From Akebia trifoliata (Eukaryota > Streptophyta > Magnoliopsida > Ranunculales > Lardizabalaceae), in assembly GCA_017979445.1 (NCBI GenBank), contig CM030715.1:29423090-29487089 (forward strand): 64,000 nt of DNA, read 5' to 3'. The notes below the pieces were generated by a model. That model was not told where the DNA came from, did not search any database, and saw only the letters and a program-made list of their open reading frames with translations. Shown here piece by piece: positions 36,575 through 47,859 of this stretch (positions are counted from its first letter, which is position 1; every line of letters starts with the position of its first letter). The translations under genes and the position numbers were made by a program.

Positions 36575-36819
36575 CGTTTCTATCTAGAGAGAATGAGAGA
36601 GATGTTTCTTTTATGGTACTCCACTGTACCACACTATACTGAATTCTCAATTGCCACCATTAACCTCTCTTTTTAGTAGAGGAATACATGGGCACCTAAC
36701 CTCGAGTTTTGGTGACCAAATATATGGGTAGCCAATTGATTATGAGTGGAGTGGGCCGAGTGTGTATTTATATAGTTGATATGTATCAACTTTATCATTA
36801 ACAAGAGTTCATCATCCTC

Positions 36820-37150
36820 TTTGGGGTTCTGTTAATGAGGGTAAAAGTGAGAAAAAAAAATAAAGTTGGAGGGGTATTGTTAAATAAAATTAGATTAATC
36901 CAAGTAAAAAATAATAAAATAATAAAATAAATTAAAATAATAAAAAAGAAAATATAGTAAAATTAGAAGTAGGCATAGACCTATCTTTTGATTTAAAAGA
37001 GATAAAAGTGAGATTTTTTTTTTTAAATGTTATTTAAAAAAAAATTAAAAAGATAAAAAATGAAAAACAATAAAATGAATTCAAGAGGTAAAAGAGAATA
37101 TATATAATAAAATTACAGGGGGCAAAGAGCAAAAGAAATATAATAAGACC
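36820..37150 (+). repeat. GGGTATTATTGAAAA-family repeat cluster
   Basis: CATCCTCTTTGGGGTTCTG opens a purine-rich run with GGAGGGGTATTGTTAAA, AATAATAAAATAAA and AAAAGAAATATAATAA phrases, in the same order as the clusters at 10490 and 27300. No gene. Confidence 0.45.
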
Positions 37151-37725
37151 CTACAAATAAAAAGTTTATCCCACACAAGGATAGCTGAGTGGATTTTTCT
37201 CTTACTAAACTATAGCAAAAGTGGACCCTACAATTATATGTTATTATATAGGTTGTTTAATGACATTCTTCAAATTAAATTTGAAATTACTTGTACCGCA
37301 CAAAAAAAAAATAAATAAATAAAAACTTGGTGGTATACCACTAGATTGAATGTTAATGCACAACAAATATGACAAGATATTGGGTGGAATTATCTTTGTC
37401 CCTTTCATCAATCTAGATCTTGAATAACTAGATTAAGATTGGTTGATGGTTGGATTTGATTGATGATCTAAACATAATCCTACCAAAGACTTGGTCAATT
37501 ATTGGTTGAAATGCTCAATCCAACTTGAGATTTATTTTCAATATATGTCTGAACACTCGTTTAATTTTGGACCAGTATGAACTTGTCTCTACTTATCCAT
37601 GACTCGGTCTAACTCAAACACTTGAGATTGAACTTTTAAATTTGGGTTGAGCTCGGATTAACCTAAATTAAGTTGTTTTGAAGCGGTTAGACTTGTTGAA
37701 ATACATATAAATTTTTTATTTATAT

Positions 37726-37935
37726 GACACATGAAAGGAGAACTCATACGTTCACTCATAATATCAATTGTGTAAACATAAAATCCAACTATTGAAATAA
37801 GATATGTATCTTAAAAATCCATCACATATCCCTATGATTTATCTTGATCGTTGAATTTCACATTTACACTGTGCAGATTGTGAGTAATCATATGAGTTGA
37901 TTTTTCATGAATCTATGGATCCTTATCCATTAAGA
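37726..37935. mobile_element. Diverged foldback related to the GGGATCC type
   Basis: CTCATACGTTCACTCATAAT pairs with GTGAGTAATCATATGAG, and an inner CAATTGTGTAAACATAAAATCC with TGAATTTCACATTTACAC. The centre resembles 23551-23766. Confidence 0.45.
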
Positions 37936-37950
37936 AGGGCATATAATATC

Positions 37951-38594
37951 TAGGGGTACAACTTAATTCGATTCGAATTGAGAATCGAATAAAATCGTGA
38001 ATTTTGGGCTGGTTTGAATTGATTAACAGTTCGATTTTGGGTTAAATAAATGAAGAACGGATGGGTTCGATTTGGTTCTTAATTCAGATTTTGTACATAA
38101 TCAAGCCAAACGAGAATCAAACAAACTTGTTAATTTAAGGTTTAAAATATAATCTGATATATTTTCCTTCTTTCCCTCCTCTAGTCTCTCTCTCTCTTTC
38201 TTGTAGTGGTGGGTTAGTCAACTAACCATCCCTTTTTTATATTTTACAACAAAAAAATAATAATAATTATTATGTGGTATTGGTCAATTAACTATCCCTT
38301 TTTATCTTTAAAAAAAAAAAAAAATTCAACAACCAATAAACGTAAGTCATGTGTACTAAAAAAACAGGTTAATCCTTAATTCTTTTAACATTTTTGTTTT
38401 CAAAGTAGAGTTTAGCTTGCATATAAATTTTTTTGACAACCCATGAAATCGAATCGAATTAGGGTCGATTTGATTTGATTCGGTTATAGAGCAATTTGAT
38501 TCGATTTTGATTCTCATATAATGAAATTGACTTTCGTCGGTTTGATTCTAATTTGACTCTAAACTGAACCCACCCGAACTTACTTGTACTCCTA
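37951..38594. mobile_element. hAT-like non-autonomous element
   Basis: Termini TAGGGGTACAACTTAATTCG and CTTACTTGTACTCCTA are inverted, with GATTCGATT-rich subterminal DNA as in the element at 31897. The 8-bp flanks do not match, so the ends may be worn. A TC microsatellite and an A-run lie inside. Confidence 0.55.
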
Positions 38595-38829
38595 GTTCTA
38601 CCACCCTCGACTAGATCTCGATCTGAATTAAGGTCAGGTTGAGTTATTCTAGTTCAGCAGGATCAACTCATGTGATACATAACTCGGTCCGCACATCAAT
38701 CGAGTTGAGTCCGAGTCAGTCTGCCCAAGTTGCAGTCCTACCATTCACACCCTTACGCGTGGCTATAATCCAATACACCTGAATGATTATAGTCTGCCCG
38801 AACTACCCGCGGGCATGCCTTCTTCGTAA

Positions 38830-38945
38830 GTGGAGTTTCAAGTTCAACAAAGATACCTACTCCTCTCCGAAGCGCCAGACTCCTTAGAGATTGAGACGAA
38901 TCTCTCTCTCTCTCTCTCTCTCTGAGGTTTGTACTTTCTGATCCA
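38830..38945 (+). promoter_or_regulatory. Possible leader exon relic of the DnaJ pseudogene
   Basis: A (TC)n tract followed by TGAG and a GTTTGTAC donor-like site looks like a plant 5' leader exon. A T-rich stretch with a likely intron character runs to the DnaJ ATG at 40350. This would mean the pseudogene arose by DNA duplication including its leader. Inferred only. Confidence 0.3.
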
Positions 38946-39819
38946 TTGGAACTAACCATGAAATTGGACTCAGATTTGATTTCCTTTCTATGATGGGTTT
39001 ATTTTGATCTTGAATTCTTAGATTTTTTATGGATAAACCAGGCGATGTGATTTAGGCGTTTAAGATTTGATTGAGTTTGGTTTTTTATTTTTATTTTTCC
39101 TTCGACGAATCTTTAGTCCTAAATCTGATGTTTTGCTTGGGTTATTTGATTCTGTTGGTTTATTAGGGTTTTAATACCGATTTTTGTGTTTGGTTTCTAT
39201 GGTTTTTTCTTTTTTCCCTTTGTTTTTGTTTTTTTGTTTTTTTTTGGTTTTAATATTTGAGTCGAATTTCATTTGAATTTCCCCAAATTTTATGCAGCTT
39301 TGATGTTTGATTTTGATATCTGGCTGAATTTTTATTATGTTTGTTATTTATTGACCAATACATTTTAACTAATGTAAAGCAAAGATTCCAAGCTGAATCT
39401 TTTAGAGAAATTCTATTGGCACACCAACTTTTACTTACAACACAGCAATCCTTCTAAAATTAAAGGATGAATCTCCATTTCGTACACTGTTCATTTTAAT
39501 TCCCAAACACATGCAATTTGTTATTTTTATAACCTAAGAACTCGTGAGTTCGTAACTTTTAATATCTATGAATTTGTAGATCTACCAGTGAATTCATTGA
39601 TTATAAAAATGACGAATTCACTCGAAATGCATGTTTTGGGAATTAAAATGAACAGTGTATCCAAACCAGAATTTGGACATAAGTTGCGCACGTTTTGGGG
39701 AAAATCCCAAAATTAAATGACTGTTTACATATAGATTGGTGTGCTATAAGTGAAAGTTGGTTTGTTAATATAAAATATCTTCTTTTATTTGGCTTCATAA
39801 GGGGGTTATTAACTTTGAG

Positions 39820-40180
39820 AGCTTCTATTGGCACTCCAACTGTTACTTATTTTCAATCATTCGCTTATTATTATTATTTTTTAATTGGGGTGTATTGGTG
39901 TAATAAGTAAAAGTTGGGAGAGCCAATAAGAGCTATCTTTTTTTGGTTAGATTTCTATTTTTAGGTTTAGGACTTTATATGAGCCTAATCCTAATTGTAA
40001 ACAACTACTGAAATTGCCTGAATGAGTGTTATAATATTTTGTAATTATGAGATAATAAGTTGAGCCAAACATTTGTAATGTTTGAATAGTGTGTTTTAAT
40101 CTTTAATTGGGGTGGGATAAATAATTCTAGAAATCGGGGTGTGATAAATAAAAGTTGGGGTGCCAATAGCAGCTGTCTTA
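39820..40180 (+). mobile_element. MITE of the GGCACCCCAACTTTTACT family (long form)
   Basis: It runs from GAGCTTCTATTGGCACTCCAA-like sequence to AAAAGTTGGGGTGCCAATAG with GCAGCTG, and contains the same two modules, in the same order, as 13527-13872. It lies just upstream of the DnaJ pseudogene start. A shorter relative begins near 39410. Confidence 0.7.
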
Positions 40181-40719
40181 ACTTTTGATAGCTTCAATAG
40201 GTTTGTGGCTGTTCTGTTATTAATGCTATACTTATTTGTGTATTTGCTATTTGTTTACATTTTATTTTCTATGTTGAGTTCAGTATCTTCAGAGGTTCTT
40301 AGTTCAGCTTTGTTTACTTTTGTTAGTGGCGATTTGACACTCTTCAATCATGTTTGGACGTGCTCCAAAGAAGAGTGACAACACCAAATACTATGGGATT
40401 CTGGGTGTTTCAAAAAGTGCAAATCCAGATGAGCTAAAGAAGGCATCTAGAAAAGCTGCTATAAAATTCATCCAGACAAGGGTGGGGACCCTGAGAAGGT
40501 GAATGTTTTCCACTCTTATTGTCTTTGGGGCATGTTGTTTTTTAATATTTTTGTTCTTAAGTGATTAAATTTAAAGATGAATAATTCAAGTCATATTTAA
40601 ATTAAAACTCAAATTAAAGAATGTCCCTCTTTAGCATTTTGGAGAATGGCTGATTGGGTCATCAAGTTCCTTGGTGTAAGATTTGATAATAACTTTAGTG
40701 GTCATTAATCTATAAGTGT

Positions 40720-41390
40720 AGTCAAGGCGAGTGCCTTAGTGCGCCTCAAGGCGGGGCAGACCGAAGGCACCTTAATACATGTGAGGCGAGGCAGTTTAAG
40801 CACCAAGGCGTGCCGAGTTGATTCTTTTCAGATTTGATTGTATACTTTTTACATGTAAAATGAAATTTATTTGGAAAGTTTAATTTTGTTACCATTAAAA
40901 ATATTGAATTTTACATTTGGTGATTTTTACTTAGCCCAGGCCTGTTAGGACTTAGTTGGCTTAGGCGCCCGATAAGGGTATTAGGCTAGTCTAAGGTTGA
41001 GTCCACCTTTTTAGGGTCTGGTTAGTGCTCAACTAAGCCTGAACAGAACCCACCCATGGCTAGCCATAGTTGTTGTTTTGTCATAGCAGCAACAACACAT
41101 GTTGTTGGCCCACTTATACTTCTTTTTCTACCCTTCTTTATAATTCTCCTTATTCCTCTCTACTTTTTCTTTTACTATTGTTCGTTCTTCTTGAAGTATT
41201 GAATACTTTTAACTTGTTTGTAAAAACTCACATTTATACTTGTTATAATTGTAAAATATGTAGAATCTACCTTTCACTATTTAATTTTTAATTTTTATAA
41301 TTTTGTTGCACCTTACTTTACTTACGCGTATGCCTTGCCTTCGCCTCAAGCACTAGGAGGCCTTTGCGCCTTTTGCCCTTAAATACACTG
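40720..41390. mobile_element. Element with AGGCG-rich inverted ends in pseudogene intron 1
   Basis: Left end AGTCAAGGCGAGTGCCTTAG with GCGCCTCAAGGCG and right end CGCCTCAAGCACTAGGAGGC with TTTGCGCC are inverted and strongly enriched in AAGGCG, as in a common class of plant hAT-like non-autonomous elements. I found no clear target duplication. Confidence 0.5.
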
Positions 41391-42189
41391 ATCTATTGCA
41401 ATTATGTTTTCATGGTGATTCGCTGGTTCAGCGGCATTACATATCATTTTCACTCTTGAGTTGGAGAATTTTCTGATTAGCTCAACAAATAGGTAGAATT
41501 TATGAACAACTTCTCCCTTAAATTAACCTCTCTAGAGGTAAGGTTCTTGTTTTGAGCAATTAGGAGCAATTGAAGAATACCATTAATAAAGAAAATGGAA
41601 GGTTGGGTTACAGTTGTTTTGGGGCTTATGATAATATAAGAGTCGAAACATACTTCCAAACCCCAATTCTCCTCCAGAGTCTAAAAGAGATGGGTATTCG
41701 TAATAATTTATGATTTTCTCTTTTCTATTCTATGCACTTGTATTTTGGTGGGAGTGAGACTCTCCTTTATTATTTTTCACACAACTTGTTTTTCATTGCA
41801 TAGAAGAGGAAGGAGAACAAATACCTCTTTTTTACTATAAAGGCATAATTGGAAAGTGAAAAGCCATAATAAGTTAAGAGACCAGGCACCATCATAAGGA
41901 GGTAGGTCATAGTAGTTTATTTTAGGGTTATAGGAGATTTTAGTTAATCTTTTGTTTGCATATTAAAATTCATTAATTCCATTATCAAGGAAATAATTAT
42001 AATTTTCCTCGCATTTTATTGAGTCAGCTGGTTAATGGGTTTGTCGGTTAAGACATTTTTTTTTTTTTAAAGAATTTGTTTTCGCATATCTATTATCAAT
42101 TGCCTACATAGAATGTATGCTATTCGTCTTAGATGTAGAGGAATGCCTAGTAAAAATTGATGGCCAAGAAATATCTCAACATGACCAAT

Positions 42190-42735
42190 TTTGTTCTAGT
42201 GGTTCTATTATTCATAAGGATGTTCCCATACAATTAGAGTTGAATGGTTAGATGTATACTTCTTAATTATTGAGTGACAGACACATCCCAATGGAATTAT
42301 AAGGAAAATTCTATAAAACAACAATATGATTAGTTATGGTTTGTCGAGCTGAATGTTGGACAATCAAGCAAGTTGTTCCTAGATTGAGTGTAACAAAGTA
42401 AGAGATGTTGGGATGGACAAGTAGAAAAGCTAAGAAAGATTAAATTAGAAATGCATGCATTCATAAAAATGAAATAGCCCCAGTAAGTGATAAACTAAGA
42501 GAAGGGTGATGTGATGGTTGTGTGTGGTGTGTATTGAAAGTCAATGGGATCTCCACTTTGAAGGAACATGTAAATTGAAGGTTTTAAAAGAGAGGATTAA
42601 GAAAGAAAGAAGATGTGGATTGAGATAGTGAGAGTGGATATGAACACACTTGAATTAACATAAGATGTGTAGAGAATTGAACGGAGGAATAACTTCATCC
42701 GGCCAACCCCAAAATTTTGGGATAAGGCTTTTATG
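42190..42735 (+). pseudogene. RTE-type LINE 3' fragment in DnaJ pseudogene intron 1
   Basis: Broken frames include GWTSRKAKKD-like text after SVTKVRDVGMD, consistent with the C-terminal part of an RTE LINE ORF2. The 3' end GGCCAACCCCAAAATTTTGG, then GATAAGGCTTT, is the stereotyped tail of that class. Stops and frameshifts are many. Confidence 0.6.
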
Positions 42736-43025
42736 ATGATTAGTCATGGATAGTTATTAAGAATCAGTTTGGGGAAATCTTAAAATATATTTATTAACAT
42801 AACAAGCTAGAATTTTTCGTTTGCTATGAAATTATATGCCTTTTTCTATATCTGATACTTCAATCAAGTATAGTTTGTAAAATAATGTCACCATCATCAT
42901 CAAGCGAGACATGCCCACCCCTAACTAGGTAGGCTTTGCTACATAGATCATGTTATACCTTCCAAACTATATTTGGGGTCATGTCCTAACTCTTTGAATA
43001 ATAACATGTGTGATTGTGGGCGTAT

Positions 43026-44223
43026 GGGCATACGAGTATAGGGTTGTAGCGAAGTAATACAATCTCAGGAGGCAAAGGTCAATCCACAAGAATTGTGTAA
43101 AAATTGAAATAAAGCATTGATGAATTGAAAGAAGACTTAACTTAAAATATGAAAAAGATGATTTTTTACACTTTCGTATGGAGCAAAAATTAAAAGATTT
43201 AAAACAAAATTAAAAAGCGTTAAGGCATTAGTGGTCTACTAAAAAATCACAATTTTATTCCATAAAAAAAATCATAATTTTATTCATTCAATTTTTTTTT
43301 CGGTTAGCTTCGAATAAAGATTCTACCTAACCGAATGATATAACAATTAAAATTTTATTTTATTTTCTAAAATATTTTGGAAAATATAAGGTTGTCACGT
43401 ATAGTACATTCGCATACCACAAGGATTATTTAAGCAATCAATGTAACGATCATCCACAATGAATCAAGGAAAATTTTTAAGCATTCAATGTGATGATCGT
43501 AAACAAAAACTCAAAAAGAATTTATAGATATAGAATTAAACAAAAATAACTTACCTTAGATCAATCCAAAAAAAATATAAACATTAATCCATCTCTGTTG
43601 ATCGAAATAAAATTACAATCTTTGAGTTTCACCCTTAGCACTAGCTAGGATTTTAACCAACAATCTCTATAGACGAGTCCATCAAAATTATTAAATAAAA
43701 AACCTAGAAAATTAAAGAGAAATTAAAGAGGAAGTGAGATTAGAGAGGAAGATTGGAGAAAAATAATAATAATGAAAAGTTTAGAGAAATAAATAATAGT
43801 CGGAGAATAGACAAAAATAGAAACAAATTAAAATATAAGGTGAGAGAGATGGGAGGAGAGAGAATTTAACATGTGGAGGACAGAGAAAGAAAAATAGAAA
43901 CTACAAAAGATATTGGAGAGATGTATGAGATCTTTTAAAATAAGACAAAAGAAGAGAGGATTTAGTGCTTTTACGTAAAAAAAATATGTAGAGATTTTCA
44001 CTTTTTAGAAATTTTTCTTTCTTTGACCCTTCTTTTAACTTGTCTCATAGTTGCTCCTCCATGTTTTATTCACCAAAAATCCATCTTTAGCATTTTTCTC
44101 CCATTTTGAACCTCCAACACCTACAAAAATGAAAATTCAACTAATTAGGCTATATTAACCAAATTAACATTAATTAATTACCACAAATTAGGGGCTAAAT
44201 ATCATCAATTTGTACAATTATCA
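43026..44223 (-). mobile_element. Probable solo LTR (1198 bp)
   Basis: On the minus strand it starts TGATAATTGTACAAATTGAT, continues GATATTTAGCCCCTAATTTG, and ends with TGGATTGACCTTTGCCTCC, TATTACTTCGCTACA and TGCCCA. This is a layout I know from plant Gypsy-type LTR ends. Flanks GCGTA (43021-43025) and GCATA (44224-44228) agree at four of five positions. No internal domain is present. Confidence 0.55.
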
Positions 44224-44935
44224 GCATACAAGTCATATATAACGACGATTTGGTATGGGAGATGAGGGAGACAGTGAGGAAGAAAGAAAAAGAGTCAAGT
44301 TTAGCGTGAAGGGGATCTCAAGGTGAAGTTTTAATTCCAAAGAGATGTTCTTTTTAATCTCAAGGAGATCATTTCACATCAAAGATAGTAATAGCCCCAA
44401 GTGACGTGGCTACCGTTCTTGGCTCTGACGCATGTCAATACAACATGCGGGCTAGTTTGTTGGTCCTGTCACACAAGTCCACTTTTTTGCTTCCTACTGC
44501 ACAGCCAACCTTGTTTGGGCATCTTTGTTGGTAGGGGGTGTTGTCCCTCAACCATGTAAAGGCACCCAGAAGATCTCTTTCTTAAACCACTAAATCGTAC
44601 CCTCTATCTTACCCCATGCATCAGTGGTGTTTGCCTTAATCGGCGCGTGACATTGAGATGATTGGAAGTAGCCTATATGGTGTCTTTTTTGACACACTAT
44701 GTATCTATACAGTATGAGGCTCATGCCACTGTGCATGGTGACATGGGGTGTAACTAGGTATGCAGTGTTGTGTCTATCGTATGCGGTGGCTTACGCCACT
44801 CACCAGGTGACTTGGGATTAGCCTGCATGACAATCTTTGTGCATGTGGCATAGTGGCATTTTGTGTCATGTGGCACATGGAATGAAATGTGCTTATGCCA
44901 ATCCAAGTTTCAGTTTCATCCTCTAGTTTTATTTA

Positions 44936-45826
44936 GGAGAAATTATTTAAAAAAATAAAAAGTAAAATATATTTCGTAAAAAAAAAATCAGAATTTTTCG
45001 AAATTATAAGTAGGAAACTTTTTCGGCCCTTAAACGGTTGAAAAAGTGTTTTTTTTTATTACTAATTTTAGTAATAAAATAATTTGATTTTCGGCCCTTA
45101 AGGGCCGAAAATTTCTCTCATCACTTCCGTCCAAATTTTCTCTCTCTTTGAATATTTTAAATAAAAAAAATAAAAAGTTTCGGCCCTTTAAGAGCCGAAC
45201 TTTTCTCTCTCCTCCAAATTTTCTCTCTTCGAATATTTTTAAATTTAAAATTAATTAAAGATCGTGATCATGATTGTCTTACAATGCGGATCACGATCAC
45301 TATCTTGATTTTGATCAAAATCATGATTACGATCACGATCATGATTATGATCACAATTTTGATCATGATCATGATCACGTTGATTAAGATGTAAGTAAAT
45401 GGAGGGAAAAGTGAATTTTTTTACCTTTATTAGTTGAAATTGAAACCAATGAATGAAGAAGAAGAAGAAATTGAAATGGTTATTGTCGGTGAAAGAAGGA
45501 AATCGAGAGAAAGTGGAGAGAAAAGTGGTAAATGGAGGAGGGAGAAAATCGAAGAGAGAGAATTTGGAGGAGAGAGAAAAGTTCGGCCCTTAAAGGGTCG
45601 AAACTTTTAATATTTTTTTAAATATTCGAAGAGAGAGAAAATTTGGATGGAAATGATGAGAGACATTTTCGACTCTTTAAGGGTCAAAAATCCGATTATT
45701 TTATTACTAATTTTTAAAAAACAAAATTTTAAATACTTTTTCGGCCGTTTAAGGAATGAAAAAGGTTGCTACTTCTAATTTCGAAAAATTCTGATTTTTT
45801 TTACGAAATATATATATAATTTCCCC
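44936..45826. mobile_element. Mutator-like foldback element with perfect 9-bp target duplication
   Basis: The flanks TTTTATTTA at 44927-44935 and 45827-45835 are identical, the size made by Mutator transposases. The arms begin GGAGAAATTAT and end ATAATTTCCCC and run inverted for about 280 bp each, with shared AAATCAGAATTTTTCGAAAT, TTTTCGGCCCTTAA and CAAATTTTCTCTCT. The arms also hold small internal palindromes (TTCGGCCCTTAAGGGCCGAA). The centre (45253-45385) is a GATC-rich run of GATCATGATCACGATC-type repeats. No transposase. It lies 55 bp before DnaJ exon 2. Confidence 0.9.
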
Positions 45827-46856
45827 TTTTATTTAACTCTTGTGGTTGTCTTCCTATTGTTAAATATCTTATCTACTGGTGTTGGATTAGTTCAAGGAGT
45901 TGGCTCAAGCTTATGAAGTTCTTAGTGATCCTGAGAAGAGAGAAATCTATGACCAATATGAAGATGATGCATTTAAAGAGGGAATGGGAGGAAGCGGTGC
46001 TTCTCACAATCCTTTTGATATATTTGAATCATTTTTTGGTGGTGAGAAATTGTGGTGTTTTCAATATTTTTTCATTTGTTTGCTTTTCGATCTGTTCCAT
46101 AGTCTCTTTCTCTCTCTAATAAACTAATCTGTAATCCATTCCTTGAAGGTGTCTATGGAAGATTTATATAATGGAACATCAAAGAAGCTCTCTCTATCTA
46201 GAAATGTAGTGTGCCTGAAGTGTAAAGGGTATATCCTCTCTATCCGTTCTTTTATATGCTTCTTCTATTATTTGCTATTTGGGACACACTTGACAAATCA
46301 ATCCATGATGCAGCACTGTGTAGGCTGCGGAGTTTTTTAAGGAAAGCCATTTGTTAAGAAAGTCTCTCACTTGACATCTCTACAAAACTGATCACTCCTT
46401 TTGTCATGACATCTGTTGTTAAGTAGTGTCAGATATCAGATTCACTTTTAACTTGTGGCCTTAACATTTCAGGAAAGGTTTGAAGACGGGGGCATCTAGC
46501 AGATGTTATGGATGCCAAGGTACAGGAATGAAGATTTCAACCCGACAGATTGGACCCGGCATGATGCAACAGATGCAACATATCTGTCCTGAAAGCAGAG
46601 GCTCAGGTACCCAACACGGCCATAGTATTTTTTTTTTTCTCCAGTCGTCATTGTGGCCATGGATCCTCATTTATTTTTTATGGGGGTTCATTGTTTGTTG
46701 ATATAAGTGAGGTGTGAACAGTGCAAAGGAAACAAGGTTACTCAGGAGAAGAAAGTGTTGGAGGTGCATGTCGAGAAAGGGATGCGACACGGACAAAAGA
46801 TAGTCTTCCAGGGAGTAGCTGGTGAAGCTGTAAGAAAAAAAAAATTAATTAGAAAG

Positions 46857-47146
46857 AAGAAGAGAGCCGCTCTTGGCTCCCCAACTTTTTCGTAGTACAC
46901 CCCAATTTCTTAAATTATTTATCACACCCCAATTAACGATTAAAACACACTCTTCAAAACATTACAAAGGTTTGGCTCACTCAAATTATAATCTCAACAT
47001 TACAAAGCATTATAACACTCGTTCGAACAATTTCTATTGACACCCCAACTTTTACTTGTTCTCAACCTTTCACTTATTTTCTTTATTTTTAATTGGGGTG
47101 TAATAAGTAAAAGTTGGAGTGCCAATAGAAGCTCTAAAAAAAAAAG
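46857..47146 (-). mobile_element. MITE of the GGCACCCCAACTTTTACT family, reversed, in a DnaJ intron
   Basis: Ends AGAGCCGCTCTTGGCTCCCC and AGTGCCAATAGAAGCTCT are inverted. The two modules of 13527-13872 appear in opposite orientation. It sits in the intron 46830-47225, so it did not itself break the reading frame. Confidence 0.75.
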
Positions 47147-47859
47147 ACTTATTTGGATTTTACTGTGGGGGTCTCTCTTTCCAAAGTTTATTCGACAGTT
47201 AGCAATGCTTTTTTCAACTTTGCAGCCCAATAGGATTACAGGGGACATTGTTTTTGTATTGCAACTGTAGGAGCACCCGAAGTTCAAGAGCAAGTTTGAC
47301 AATCTCTATGTAGAGCGCACACTCAGCTTGACGGAATCTCTTTGTGGTTTCAGTTCGCCCTAACTCATCTTGATGGCAGAAAACTCCTGATAAAATAAAA
47401 TCCTGGAGGGGTCATCAAGCCTGGTACTATTACAACACTTGTGCATCAATTTTCTTTGTTGAATTTTTTTTTTCTTGGTTATATAGAATATAAAGTTGTT
47501 ACCTATATCATCTGATATTTCTGATCCAGGTCAAAGCAAGGCGATTAATGATGAAAGAATGCCTCACTATCAGAGGCCTTTCATGAAGGGACGTTTATAC
47601 ATCCAGTTCAATGTTGATTTCCCAGATTCTGGGATTATTTCCCCCGACCAGTGCTGGACATTGGAGAAGATCTTGCCCCCAAGGCCAAGCAAACACTTGT
47701 CTAAGGTGGAGGTAGACGAGTGTGAGGAGACCACGTTGCATGATGTCAACATTGAGGAGGAAATGAGGCAGAAGCAACAGCAAAAGCGAGAGGCCTATGA
47801 TGACAATTAAGAAGAATCATCAATGCCTTGGGTGCAGTGTGCCCAGCAATAGAAACCTT

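Larger units (their letters stand above)
40350..47852 (+). pseudogene. DnaJ (HSP40 type A, AtJ2/AtJ3-like) pseudogene, introns retained
   Basis: Exon relics: 40350-40498, 45891-46041, about 46132-46228, 46473-46606, about 46697-46829, 47226-47423, 47530-47852. The start MFGRAPKKSDNTKYYGILGV and later [19 protein letters not shown] identify a J-domain co-chaperone of HSP70. Lesions are many. One base is missing before the HPD codons, so the frame is lost at the J-domain signature. The Gly/Phe-rich and RGEDVVHPL segment is replaced. Zinc-finger cysteines are changed (CLKCKG for CPKCKG; CPESRGSG for CPECRGSG). There is a frame break before [11 protein letters not shown] inside VLQL*EHPKFK, a missing base at LCGF/QFAL, and TAA in LLIK*NPGG. 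TAA at 47808 precedes an otherwise intact in-frame WVQCAQQ farnesylation tail. The first intron is 5.4 kb because of transposon insertions. Confidence 0.93.
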
